A DNA stretch of 21,639 nucleotides from a virus: the IMG/VR virus record IMGVR_UViG_3300009370_000196, positions 1-21,639 of that record. One strand, 5' to 3'. The notes beneath the pieces are model-generated. The model was given only the letters and a program-made list of their open reading frames with translations, did not search any database and was not told the origin of the DNA. Below, in pieces: positions 8,320 through 16,280 of this stretch. Every line of letters begins with the position of its first letter. The first letter of the stretch is position 1. The position numbers and the translations under genes are program-made.

Positions 8320-8690
8320 TGGCGACAGTTGCGGACACAATCGCGAATTCGTTCGCGACGCTGAAAAGTCAGGTCGGTGTCAGTGTCACCTACACGCGAG
8401 GCGATCGCGCGGTGACACTGACGGCCGTACCTGGCACAACGGAATTCGAGGTCGAGACCGGCGAGATCATCGAGTACGCGCAAAGTCGCGACTTTACGGT
8501 TTTGGCGTCCGACCTGGTTCTGGGTGGATCCGCGACCAGGCCGCAACGCGGCGACACAATCCGCGAGTCAATGGAAGGGATCGAGCAGACACACGAAGTC
8601 AGCGCGCCAGGTGGCGCGACGCACTTCCGTTTCCTGGATCCGTACGAGAAGGTCGTCCGAATCCACACGACACAAACAACCGACAACTAA
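8319..8690 (+). CDS. Head closure / head-tail attachment protein (gpFII-like)
   Basis: This 123-aa beta-rich protein shares one base with the capsid stop (TAATG). Features typical of small neck proteins of this class are SVTYTRGDRAVTLTAVPGT near residues 22-40, a Ser/Arg-Asp-Phe strand (SRDFTVLASDLVLGG, about 56-70), PQRGDTIRE (75-83), and a C-terminal strand ending VVRIHT. Such proteins close the portal channel and dock the tail. Position after the capsid gene and before the tail terminator agrees. Confidence 0.68.
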   Translation: MATVADTIANSFATLKSQVGVSVTYTRGDRAVTLTAVPGTTEFEVETGEIIEYAQSRDFTVLASDLVLGGSATRPQRGDTIRESMEGIEQTHEVSAPGGATHFRFLDPYEKVVRIHTTQTTDN

Positions 8691-8699
8691 GAGGAAACA

Positions 8700-9134
8700 A
8701 TGGCGGCGAGTATTGTCACAATCGCGTCGGCCGTTGTCGACCACCTAAACAGCGCGACGAGCCAGGCGAGTTTCCGCGAGACGTTCACCGCGTCGCGTGT
8801 TTTCTCTCCACAGTTCGAGCGCGAGAAATTGTCCGGACTGGCGGTCGACGTGTTCACGGCCGGCGACGACCAGGAAGCGCTCGCCAGGTCCGGCGATCTC
8901 CACACGTTCCGCGTCGGTGTTGTTGTGAGGAAACCAGCTAATCCAGATTCGACGACCGACGGCGACGACCTTCTCGAACTCCTGGACCAGATCAAGGACT
9001 CGCTGAAACTGACAAACCAAGCCGGCGCCGGTTATGCCGGAATGACGAATGACCCTCTATACTCACTTGACCACCTGGAACAACGACGCGAGTTTCTGAG
9101 CGTGGTCTTTTTAACTTATAAGAAAGGAAGGTAG
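8700..9134 (+). CDS. Tail terminator / tail completion protein (putative)
   Basis: This 144-aa alpha/beta protein has an N-terminal helix (ASAVVDHLNSA), a strand LSGLAVDVFTAG, then HTFRVGVVVRK and a helix DDLLELLDQIKDSL. This order of elements is common to tail terminators (gpU-like and TrP1 families), which cap the tail tube. It lies between the head closure gene and the tail tube gene, exactly where a terminator is expected. GAGGAAAC precedes the ATG. Residue-level matches are weak, so the assignment rests on order and fold pattern. Confidence 0.6.
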   Translation: MAASIVTIASAVVDHLNSATSQASFRETFTASRVFSPQFEREKLSGLAVDVFTAGDDQEALARSGDLHTFRVGVVVRKPANPDSTTDGDDLLELLDQIKDSLKLTNQAGAGYAGMTNDPLYSLDHLEQRREFLSVVFLTYKKGR

Positions 9135-9138
9135 AACA

Positions 9139-9615
9139 ATGGCGTTCGATGCTGCACTGAAATTTGGACACGATTGCAAACTCTATAACAACTCGGGAAC
9201 CCATGCGATCCCGACCTGGAATGAGCTCGACGTGGTGAAAGATGTGACGCTGAACCTGTCGCAAAATGAAAGCGACATTACCAGCCGCGCCGGGAAGGGA
9301 TACGTTCAGACGGCCGGCACCCTGATCGACGCGTCGATCGAGTTCGGTGTGACGTGGGATCCGGCTGGCGCCGACTTCACGGAATTGCAGGACGCGTTCT
9401 TCAATCGGAAGCCGGTCGAAATTTTGTGTCTCGACGGAAAACGCGAAGACGCTGGCAACGAAGGACTCCAGGCCTTTTACGTTGTCACCGGTTTCAGTAG
9501 AAACGAAACGATCGCGGAAGTTGTTAGTGCGGACGTTACGCTGAAGCTAACGAAGAACCCGCGCGAGAGTGGGTCCGAAATTACTGACGTCCCGGCATGG
9601 GTGACAACTAGCTAA
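9139..9615 (+). CDS. Major tail tube protein
   Basis: This 158-aa protein is probably the subunit of the tail tube. The pattern of beta strands is typical of the tube fold: LKFGHDCKLYNN, VVKDVTLNLSQNESDITSRA, GTLIDASIEFGVTWDP, then a helix TELQDAFFNRKPVEILCLDG, and a final VVSADVTLKLTKNPRE. The D(I/V)T-x-RA segment followed by an E-x-G strand is frequent in TP901-1/lambda-V-like tube proteins. A strong AAGGAAGG ribosome-binding site fits high expression. It lies directly upstream of the chaperone and tape measure. Confidence 0.78.
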   Translation: MAFDAALKFGHDCKLYNNSGTHAIPTWNELDVVKDVTLNLSQNESDITSRAGKGYVQTAGTLIDASIEFGVTWDPAGADFTELQDAFFNRKPVEILCLDGKREDAGNEGLQAFYVVTGFSRNETIAEVVSADVTLKLTKNPRESGSEITDVPAWVTTS

Positions 9616-9636
9616 CATTTTTACGGAGTGGGAAAC

Positions 9637-10101
9637 GTGAAAACATTTACCGACGCGGCCGGCCGCGACTGGTCGTTCGCAATAACTATAAACACCGTTA
9701 AACGTGTCCGGACAAAATGCGACATCGATCTCGTCGCGGACGATCTCGGCGAGACACTCCAGCGACTCGGATCGGATCCGGTCGTGTTGTGTGATGTGAT
9801 CTATACGTTATGTGAAGACCAGATCGAAAAGGCCGGAGTCAGTCCGGAGCAGTTCGGCGAAGGACTAGCGGGCGACGCGATCGACTCGGCGACGGAAGCG
9901 TTTCTCGAGGCGCTCGTGGAGTTTTCACCGAAAAAAAAACGGGCGATTCTCCGCGGAGTTCTCCAGAAGGTGGCGGTCCAGGAGGAGAAGGCGATCTCGG
10001 CGGCTCTGGAATATCTCGAGAGCGACAAGTTCAACTCCGAGATGCAGAGCGCGCTCGAGTTTGGCGCGTCATCTGGCAGTACGCCGGCGTCGTCGGAATA
10101 G
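9637..10101 (+). CDS. Tail assembly chaperone, first frame (gpG-like)
   Basis: This 154-aa protein begins MKTFTDAAGRDWSFAITINT and likely binds the tape measure during tail assembly, like lambda gpG. A GTG at 9628 is in frame, but the ribosome-binding site GGAG (9625-9628) would overlap it. GTG 9637 has proper 8-base spacing and gives the more natural N-terminus. The C-terminal half is helical and acidic and ends in a Ser/Pro-rich tail (GASSGSTPASSE). A run of nine A residues codes for KKK at residues 99-101. The -1 frame stays open from there into the next reading frame, as in the G/GT system. Confidence 0.75.
   Translation: MKTFTDAAGRDWSFAITINTVKRVRTKCDIDLVADDLGETLQRLGSDPVVLCDVIYTLCEDQIEKAGVSPEQFGEGLAGDAIDSATEAFLEALVEFSPKKKRAILRGVLQKVAVQEEKAISAALEYLESDKFNSEMQSALEFGASSGSTPASSE
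9931..9940 (+). other. A9 slippery run, candidate -1 frameshift or transcript-slippage site
   Basis: Nine A residues are read as AAA AAA AAA then CGG in the gpG frame, so the canonical A-AAA-AAA heptamer is in phase. After a -1 slip, the frame is open from 9939 to the stop at 10361, giving a fusion of about 241 aa (101 + 140). Downstream, TTCTCC at 9947-9952 or 9959-9964 could pair with GGAGAA at 9984-9989. Runs of nine A can also cause RNA-polymerase slippage. Gene-order logic (lambda G/GT) supports some shift here. The exact site is inferred. Confidence 0.5.
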
Positions 10102-10112
10102 ATCCGCGTCCG

Positions 10113-10361
10113 TTGACACTCCGCGAACTGGTGGATGCTTACGAAGGGAAACAGTATGACACCTGGAACCATACCGCTAGTCAGATGGCGTTGTTGGCGA
10201 ACGTCAACAGGGGAAAGAAGGGGAAAGTCTGGACCGTCGGCGATTTTCATCCGCTGATGGATCGGAAAACTGGAACCGTAATCAACAAGAAAACGATCGG
10301 CGTTTTGAAGATGTTCGTTCCGAAACATAACCAACCGCGAAAGGGTTCCGTCAGTGTCTAA
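10113..10361 (+). CDS. Tail assembly chaperone, second frame (gpT-like part)
   Basis: The minimal reading begins at a TTG (82 aa), but the protein-like sequence starts earlier in the same frame. From about 10059 the codons spell VWRVIWQYAGVVGIDP before the TLRELVDAYEGK of the minimal product. No ATG, GTG or TTG exists in that upstream stretch, so expression by -1 frameshift from the preceding gene is more likely than independent initiation. WNHTASQMALLANVNR and TVGDFHPL are typical of the T-like part that recruits tail tube subunits. The frame overlaps the first-frame stop and reaches the next gene with an 8-bp overlap. Confidence 0.65.
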   Translation: MTLRELVDAYEGKQYDTWNHTASQMALLANVNRGKKGKVWTVGDFHPLMDRKTGTVINKKTIGVLKMFVPKHNQPRKGSVSV

Positions 10362-10869
10362 CGCGTTTCTGTCGATGCGATTGAAGGGTCTGGTGGTGAC
10401 GCCGAAGGCGGTGACGTCACGGACGGATCGCGAACTTAGAAACCGGTTGCACAACTTCGGCCGCTACGTTCGCCAGACGGCGAAGCGTTCGATGCGAAAG
10501 CGGAAGAAGTCCAGCGAACCAGGAAAGCCACCGTCCGCGCACGAGGGAACGATCAAGAAGAAGATGGTCTACGCGGTCGACATGGCCGCGAAGAATGTCG
10601 TGATCGGGCCAATGCTTTATTCTCGCCGGATGGCTCACGTCGTCGAATATGGCGGCGATCCTATCGTTTTGCTCAGACCCTGGTGGCCGGTCTCCGATCC
10701 TGTCGAACGGTTTCGCATCGAACGACGGATCCGCGCGCGCGGAGATAATCCGCACGCCAGGCGGCACCGCGTCCGGCGTCGGATCAAGTACGAGGCGCGG
10801 CCGTTTATGCGGCCAGCGTTCAAAAAAGAAATTGAAGCAAACAGCAAGCTCTGGAAGGATCTCATCTAA
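10354..10869 (+). CDS. HK97 gp10-like / minor tail protein
   Basis: This 171-aa, very basic protein has a block RLHNFGRYVRQTAKRSMRKR near residues 31-50, then EPGKPPSAHEG, KKKMVYAV, and NVVIGPMLYSRR. The order Arg-rich helix, PG-x-PP-x-x-H-x-G, hydrophobic strand, V-x-IGP is a known signature of gp10/virion-morphogenesis-like proteins. An added arginine-rich region (about 115-145) precedes a C-terminal ARPFMRPAF typical of the same group. GTG 10354 is favoured because AAAGGG lies 8 bases upstream. An ATG at 10375 is an alternative. Location beside the tape measure fits a minor tail role. Confidence 0.68.
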   Translation: MSNAFLSMRLKGLVVTPKAVTSRTDRELRNRLHNFGRYVRQTAKRSMRKRKKSSEPGKPPSAHEGTIKKKMVYAVDMAAKNVVIGPMLYSRRMAHVVEYGGDPIVLLRPWWPVSDPVERFRIERRIRARGDNPHARRHRVRRRIKYEARPFMRPAFKKEIEANSKLWKDLI

Positions 10870-12617
10870 TGCCAAGCGCTGCAGGAGTCCGCGCCGGTAA
10901 GGCCTACGTCGAACTCGGCGTGAACTCGCACAAACTGGTGGCAGGTTTAAAAGCCGCTAGTCGCAAGATGAAAGCCTTTGGAGCCGGTGTTCGTAACGTC
11001 GGGATGCAGGTCGCCGGAGTCGGCGTCGCGCTCGCGGCTCCGTTTGCAATTGCGACGAAGGTCTTCATGTCGATGGGTGACACCATTGCAAAGATGAGTC
11101 AAACGACCGGGATGGCGGTCGAGGCGTTGTCCGCTCTCGAGTACGTCGCAAGCCAAACCGGGACAAGTGTCGAAACATTGCAAAAGGGATTGATGCGGAT
11201 GTCGCGCGTAATCAACGACGCGCGGATGGGTTTGAAAAGCGCCGCGGACGCTCTATCGCTGGTCGGTTTAACCTCCGCCGAAATCGAGGGAATGAGTCCG
11301 GAGGAAGTCTTCAAACTGATGGCGGAGCGCCTCAGCAAAATACAGGATCCCATGAAGAAGGCCGCCGCCGCGCAAATGCTATTCGGTCGCGCCGGCGCCG
11401 AGATGATCCCGATGCTTAACATGGGCGCGGACGGCATCGACGCGATGATGGAAAAAGCGGAGGAGCTCGGGCTGGTGATGAGCGCCGAAGATGCGAAAGC
11501 GGCCGAGCAACTGACCGACGCGTTCGACACGTTATGGCGAACAATGAAGTCCGGATTGTTTCGCGTTGGCGCGGCAGTCGCTCCGACCCTCGAGAAGATC
11601 GCTAACAAATTTATCGAGGTCTCCGTCGCCGTCAGTGAGTTTATTAACCGCAACCGGCCGATGGTTCTTTTAGTGTTCCAGGTCGCGGTCGGTTTGATCG
11701 CATTTGGAACGGTCTTGATGGGACTTGGTATCGGGATCCAGGTCGCCGGGTTCGCCGTCGGCGGCCTGGCGACATTGCTCGGCGGATTGATATCCGTTCT
11801 CGGGATGACGTTCGGACCGATTGGACTGATCGCCGCGGCAATCGCGGCGGCGGCCTACAAGTTCCTCCAGTGGACGGCCGTCGGTCAACAGATGAAGGAC
11901 CGCGCGATGGCGATCTTCAAGGGAATCGCGGATCACGCGCGGTTGATGTTCGGCGGCATCCAGGACGCACTGGCCGCGGGAGAATGGAAGCTGGCGGCGA
12001 AAATCGGGTGGGCTGGAATCAAACAACCGTTTGTCTCCGGCTGGAACTTCATCCGCGAGGGGTTTGTGTCAATTAAGCTCCTCGTCTCGCAAACATGGGC
12101 GGACATGTGGAACGGAATCGCATCCACGGCGACTAAGGTCTGGGGCTGGCTTAAAAAGCGATGGATCGAGGTCAAGAACTTCTTCGGCGCCGGAATCGAC
12201 ACGGAGGTAGCCTTTAAACAGATCGACGAACTGACCGAAGGCCGCCTGGACGCGCGGGGCCAGTCGGCCGCCGACGCGTCCAGCCGTCGAGCCAATGCAG
12301 CGCGCGACCAGTTCCTCGACATTCAGAAGGAAGAGCGCGAGAACCGCGCGGAGTTGCAAAAGCTCAGACAGGAAGCCGCTACAAAACGCGCCGAGCGCGA
12401 AGCGGAAATAGAGGACGAGCCGCCACCGGCGGCCGACCTGGAACCGCCACCGGCGCCGGAATTACCGCCGGCTCCGAAGGGGTTCGGCAGTTTCAGTTCC
12501 GCGGCAATCGGGCGCATGGGTCAACAAGTTGAGAAACGGATGGAGGCGGAGAAACTGGCCGCACTCCGAGAGATCGCCGAGAACACGGCCGGCGTCGCCG
12601 GCGCGGCCTGGATTTAG
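10869..12617 (+). CDS. Tape measure protein
   Basis: This 582-aa protein sets tail length. An N-terminal amphipathic region is followed by the common tape-measure motif QMLFGRAGAEMIPMLNMG (about 169-186). Three hydrophobic segments lie at about 265-285, 288-312 and 314-331. A Trp-containing helical part (NGIASTATKVWGWLKKRW) and a charged coiled region (435-510) follow. Near the C-terminus is a Pro-rich stretch (PPPAADLEPPPAPELPPAPK). The start shares one base with the previous stop (TAATG). If the usual 1.5 angstrom per residue applies, the tail would be short, near 85-90 nm. Confidence 0.9.
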   Translation: MPSAAGVRAGKAYVELGVNSHKLVAGLKAASRKMKAFGAGVRNVGMQVAGVGVALAAPFAIATKVFMSMGDTIAKMSQTTGMAVEALSALEYVASQTGTSVETLQKGLMRMSRVINDARMGLKSAADALSLVGLTSAEIEGMSPEEVFKLMAERLSKIQDPMKKAAAAQMLFGRAGAEMIPMLNMGADGIDAMMEKAEELGLVMSAEDAKAAEQLTDAFDTLWRTMKSGLFRVGAAVAPTLEKIANKFIEVSVAVSEFINRNRPMVLLVFQVAVGLIAFGTVLMGLGIGIQVAGFAVGGLATLLGGLISVLGMTFGPIGLIAAAIAAAAYKFLQWTAVGQQMKDRAMAIFKGIADHARLMFGGIQDALAAGEWKLAAKIGWAGIKQPFVSGWNFIREGFVSIKLLVSQTWADMWNGIASTATKVWGWLKKRWIEVKNFFGAGIDTEVAFKQIDELTEGRLDARGQSAADASSRRANAARDQFLDIQKEERENRAELQKLRQEAATKRAEREAEIEDEPPPAADLEPPPAPELPPAPKGFGSFSSAAIGRMGQQVEKRMEAEKLAALREIAENTAGVAGAAWI

Positions 12618-12628
12618 GAGAACGGACA

Positions 12629-13540
12629 ATGGCATTCGATCGCGGCGGTTTGGAATTATGGGAGCGCGTGGACTCGCGATCCAGTGAGGAAAACGTGGAC
12701 TCCGCGTCGATTACATTTAATTACATTATCCGCGGATCAACTTCGGACATCCTGGTCAAGAACTTCCTGATCGCGAAAAGCCCGATTCTCCACGATGGCA
12801 TGAAACGCGAAAGCGCCTCAATCAAACCGCTCGGTCAGGACTGGTGGGAAGGCGAGGTCAAATACACGTGGAAAGAAAGCGAAGACAAGGACGAAGACGG
12901 CTGGCCGAAGCCGGTTTATTCATTCGACACAAAAGGCGGTACGTTCCACGTGTCGCACTCTATCAAGACGGTCGCGCAACACTCGACCACCGGAGAACCA
13001 CCGCCCAGTTTCGACGGTGGAATCGGTGTTACGAAGGATAAGATCAACGGCGTCGACATCGTGATACCGAAGCTGTCATTCCAGGAGACCCACCATTTCC
13101 CGATCGAGGAAGTTGACGGCGACTTCATCAAGACTCTATCGCGGTCGACCGGCAAAACAAACTCGGACACGTTCCGCACGTTTGAACCTGGAGAGCTCCT
13201 GTTTCTCGGCGCCAGCGGGTCGAAGGGTGAGACGGACGTCTCGGTCACGTATGGGTTCGAGGCCAGTCAGAACGTGGAAGCGATGAAGATCGGAAGCGTC
13301 GCCGATGTTTCAAAGAAGGGGCACGACTACGTCTGGACGTATTACACGGACCAGGCCGATAGTTCCAGCGGCGCAACGGTCAACAAACTGCGCGCCGTGT
13401 ATGTGGAGCAAATCTATGACTCGGTCAGTTTTCACGACGCTCTCGGACTTCCGGATCACTTGACACCGAAGCAGCGCAAGTCGGCGATGCGGAAAGACCG
13501 CGCGCGACAACGTAACGCGGCGAAGGCCGCGGAGAGATAA
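12629..13540 (+). CDS. Tail protein of unknown function
   Basis: This 303-aa soluble protein has no recognised family. It is rich in beta-strand pattern: SITFNYIIRGSTS near 27-39, and the distinct block FEPGELLFLGASGSKGE at about 187-203 followed by VSVTYGFEASQN. Its last 40 residues (LTPKQRKSAMRKDRARQRN) are basic and probably disordered. GGAG precedes the ATG. Lying between the tape measure and the tail-tip genes suggests a distal tail or baseplate component, comparable in position to lambda M/L. That is inference from order only. Confidence 0.65.
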   Translation: MAFDRGGLELWERVDSRSSEENVDSASITFNYIIRGSTSDILVKNFLIAKSPILHDGMKRESASIKPLGQDWWEGEVKYTWKESEDKDEDGWPKPVYSFDTKGGTFHVSHSIKTVAQHSTTGEPPPSFDGGIGVTKDKINGVDIVIPKLSFQETHHFPIEEVDGDFIKTLSRSTGKTNSDTFRTFEPGELLFLGASGSKGETDVSVTYGFEASQNVEAMKIGSVADVSKKGHDYVWTYYTDQADSSSGATVNKLRAVYVEQIYDSVSFHDALGLPDHLTPKQRKSAMRKDRARQRNAAKAAER

Positions 13541-13542
13541 TA

Positions 13543-14313
13543 ATGGAGAAGGTAAAACCAGGCCACGCCATAAAATTCAAGGCGCAAGAGTGGAACCAGG
13601 TCGTCGACGCGACGAACCACGTCAACACGACGCGAGCCCGCGGCGGAGATGTCGTCGAGCGCTCCAGGAACTACCTGGTGAACGGGTCCGACATCGTTCT
13701 TGGAATAAACGGAACCGGCGCGACGATCAACCAGTTCGACGCGGTCGTGATTGGTTCCGTACAACCAGCGACCTCGAACGCTGAATGGCACCAGAAGATC
13801 GCCGTCAACGTGACCACTCCGACCGGTTCGGATTGTGAAAAGATCGCGATCGCCCAGGAGGGTTTCGCCGCCGGAGAGTTCGGCCGGATCCTGGTCTCCG
13901 GGATCTCGCCGGCACGTGTCGACATCGAGGACGCGTCGGACGATATCGCAGTCGGCCAGGCCGGCGAGGCGACTCTGAAAAGCCGCGGATCCACACAGAG
14001 CGGAAAGGTAGGCGGCCAGGGTTCCAGGATCACGTACACCGACGGGTCCACCTGGTCGTTGGTTATGGTCGGCAACTTTACAAGCTGCCACGCAACGCGG
14101 TATCTCGGAACACTCGACGGCGCCATTGCATCGGACGACGACCCGCTGACAGCGACCGTTGACGGCCTGGTCGCTCTGAACGGCCAGGCGACGACGGAGG
14201 CCAGTCTAACGGCGGTAAATCATTTTTCGTGGGATGCGGACGACGGCGCGAAGTGTCTCGTGGAGTGGGACGCGGCCGGCTCGCGGTGGGTACTGGTCCA
14301 GGTGGCCTGCTAA
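13543..14313 (+). CDS. Tail tip/hub-associated protein of unknown function
   Basis: This 256-aa protein is separated from the previous gene by 2 bases. The N-terminus (HAIKFKAQEWNQVVDATN) resembles a helix that anchors phage tail proteins. The middle contains beta-rich repeats, with EFGRILVSGISPARVDI near 110-126 of the type found in small beta-barrel tail domains. There is no signal peptide or membrane segment. It may be an adaptor between the tail tip and the Cys-rich and spike proteins downstream. Function is not recognised. Confidence 0.6.
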   Translation: MEKVKPGHAIKFKAQEWNQVVDATNHVNTTRARGGDVVERSRNYLVNGSDIVLGINGTGATINQFDAVVIGSVQPATSNAEWHQKIAVNVTTPTGSDCEKIAIAQEGFAAGEFGRILVSGISPARVDIEDASDDIAVGQAGEATLKSRGSTQSGKVGGQGSRITYTDGSTWSLVMVGNFTSCHATRYLGTLDGAIASDDDPLTATVDGLVALNGQATTEASLTAVNHFSWDADDGAKCLVEWDAAGSRWVLVQVAC

Positions 14314-14325
14314 AAGGAACAAGTG

Positions 14326-15066
14326 ATGCCGGGATTTCCTTGTTGTTGTGATTGTCCTTGCCGGTGTGGCTACTGCACCGGCCGAGCGCCGGCGCGCTAC
14401 AAGCTGGTGATCTCCGGCCTGGCCGCCGCCACCGCCTCCGATGTCAACACGACCGTCTCGACAACCTGCACAACCGATATTCTCGGAAACTACCAGGCGG
14501 ACCCGACGTACGAGACCGTCGCGGATAACCTCGACGCGTGCTCCACGTGCGGCAACCTGGACGGAACCTACATCCTCTACCACGGCGGAACCTCGTCGCC
14601 GCGTTGCGGCGGATCGACTTCGGGAGAGTCTCTTTGTTATTGGGAACCGTTGACACTTCCGAGCGATTGCAATGTCGACTTTCTCCGGCTCACGGTTTCT
14701 AATTTTTACAACACCGCGACGGAGGAAACAGAGTCCGACTACCTGACGCTGGAGATAGGTTTCGAGGACTACTGCGCGGACGACGGGTCAACGGATCCGG
14801 ACGACTGCACCGCGGCCGGTGAACTGACGGAGGTCTTCTACTCGGCGCATTTATACTGGAAGGGGTGGCTCGGCGACTATAGCGGCACGACGTGTTGTAA
14901 CGCTGCTGATTTTGAGCTCGGAGACTTCTCGCAGAGTATGCCGGGCAACACGCTATACGACGCCGGCGGAGATTGTCTTTCCGTCGACGGTCCGGATCTC
15001 GGATATCATAGGCGCTGCACTAGCGGCGGAGCCGGTACGATTAAAATCACGGCTCTCGAGGGGTAA
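14326..15066 (+). CDS. Cysteine-rich putative virion protein
   Basis: This 246-aa acidic protein has about 19 cysteines. Seven lie in the first 17 residues (FPCCCDCPCRCGYC), followed by YKLVISGLAAAT, a strand typical of a beta-sandwich. Further pairs include CSTC, TTCC and single Cys residues spread to the C-terminus. The codon before the ATG is a GTG, but AAAAGGAAC spacing favours ATG 14326. The start cluster could bind metal or be cross-linked by disulfides outside the cell. I do not recognise the family. The stop shares a base with the glycosyltransferase start (TAATG), suggesting joint expression and possibly a substrate relationship. Confidence 0.7.
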   Translation: MPGFPCCCDCPCRCGYCTGRAPARYKLVISGLAAATASDVNTTVSTTCTTDILGNYQADPTYETVADNLDACSTCGNLDGTYILYHGGTSSPRCGGSTSGESLCYWEPLTLPSDCNVDFLRLTVSNFYNTATEETESDYLTLEIGFEDYCADDGSTDPDDCTAAGELTEVFYSAHLYWKGWLGDYSGTTCCNAADFELGDFSQSMPGNTLYDAGGDCLSVDGPDLGYHRRCTSGGAGTIKITALEG

Positions 15067-16271
15067 TGATGCTTTGGATTTGTAAGCAATGCGGCGACAG
15101 TTTACCGATCACCAGCGACGAGTTTCCGGTTCGTTGTGGATGTGGCGCCGTCGACGATGGCGAGGAGTTCAAGTCGGCCGGCATCGGTGACACGATCGCC
15201 AAACTGACGCGGCGGTTCGGGATCCGTCCCTGTAACGGTTGCAAACAACGCCAGGCGGCGCTGAACAAGTGGTTCCCATATCGCCGCCAATTGAGCGCGA
15301 CACGTGTCGACGTCTTGAACTGTTACCCACCTATCGACAATCCGGAGTGGATTACACTCCGCGGAGACCTGTACGCGTCAGAACTCCGGAAGCTCGGCCT
15401 GTCGTCCGACAGTGTCCAGGTCGCGGACGCTTCGACGAAGTCGGCCGGCCAGGCGATCAGCAACTCGAACCCGCGCGTGTTCGTCAATCACGCGTTTTTC
15501 TTCTCGTGGCGCGTGATCGCGGAACTGGCGGCGGCGTTTCCGAAAACGAACTTCCTGACCGTCAACCATTCAAGTCAGGCGGACCTGGCACGCCATCCGC
15601 GGTGGCTCGGCGACCACTCGCACTTCGCAGAACTCGCACAACAACGAAAGAACGTCTTTCTGGGTACGGTCGACTCTCGGAACTTCCTCGCGTCGTGTGG
15701 CCTGGATCGCTGTCTGTGGGTTCCTAACCTGGTGAACTGGCCGCGGTTTCCTTCCTCGCATCACATCAAGACAGATCGGCCGGTGGCGTCTATTGTTGGC
15801 CGCTTCGATCCGAACAAGGCTATGCCGCACGCGATCCTGGCGGCGGCGATCAGTGGCCGCGTTGACCTGTTGTTCATCGTGAAGAATGGCCGCCGCGATC
15901 AACTCGCGGACTACTGCCAGGCCCTCCGGGTTTCTCACGAGTTCGCGAACTGGTCGACCTGGAACGAATACTGCCGGACGTTGTTCGAGAAGGTGACGGT
16001 CGGATTTCAACCGAGTTTCTCGGAGTCGTTCAACTACGTATCAATCGAACACCTGGCGATGGGTATACCGGTGATTGGCTCGCCGACAATAAAATTTTTG
16101 CCGCCGGCATGGCAAGCGGATCCAGACGACCCTCGCGACATTGCGAAGAAACTCGACGCGATTCTCGACGACTACGAACACGCGAGCAAGAAAGCGGTCC
16201 GCGTGGCCGCCGATGTTCAACGCCGAAACAGGGAACAAGCGAAAGCAATCTATCAACAACTCGCAAAATAG
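15066..16271 (+). CDS. GT-B glycosyltransferase with N-terminal zinc-ribbon cysteines
   Basis: This 401-aa protein probably transfers a sugar from a nucleotide donor. Residues 1-60 carry CKQCG (C6, C9) with CGC (C24, C26) and then CNGC (C56, C59) in GIRPCNGCKQRQAALNKWFP. The remainder is GT4-like: a VASIVGRFDPNKAM donor-domain strand (240-253) and the EX7E pair E320/E328 inside FSESFNYVSIEHLAMGIPVI. Glycosyltransferases in this position may modify virion proteins or act on host surface sugars. ATG at 15066 shares a base with the preceding stop, and ATG 15069 is also possible. The zinc ribbon before the enzyme is the unusual part. Confidence 0.83.
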   Translation: MMLWICKQCGDSLPITSDEFPVRCGCGAVDDGEEFKSAGIGDTIAKLTRRFGIRPCNGCKQRQAALNKWFPYRRQLSATRVDVLNCYPPIDNPEWITLRGDLYASELRKLGLSSDSVQVADASTKSAGQAISNSNPRVFVNHAFFFSWRVIAELAAAFPKTNFLTVNHSSQADLARHPRWLGDHSHFAELAQQRKNVFLGTVDSRNFLASCGLDRCLWVPNLVNWPRFPSSHHIKTDRPVASIVGRFDPNKAMPHAILAAAISGRVDLLFIVKNGRRDQLADYCQALRVSHEFANWSTWNEYCRTLFEKVTVGFQPSFSESFNYVSIEHLAMGIPVIGSPTIKFLPPAWQADPDDPRDIAKKLDAILDDYEHASKKAVRVAADVQRRNREQAKAIYQQLAK

Positions 16272-16280
16272 GAGAAAAGT

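Noticed and set aside
9628-9636. GTG 9628 as start of the tail chaperone
   Set aside because: The only ribosome-binding site overlaps this codon. GTG 9637 has correct spacing and a more natural N-terminus.
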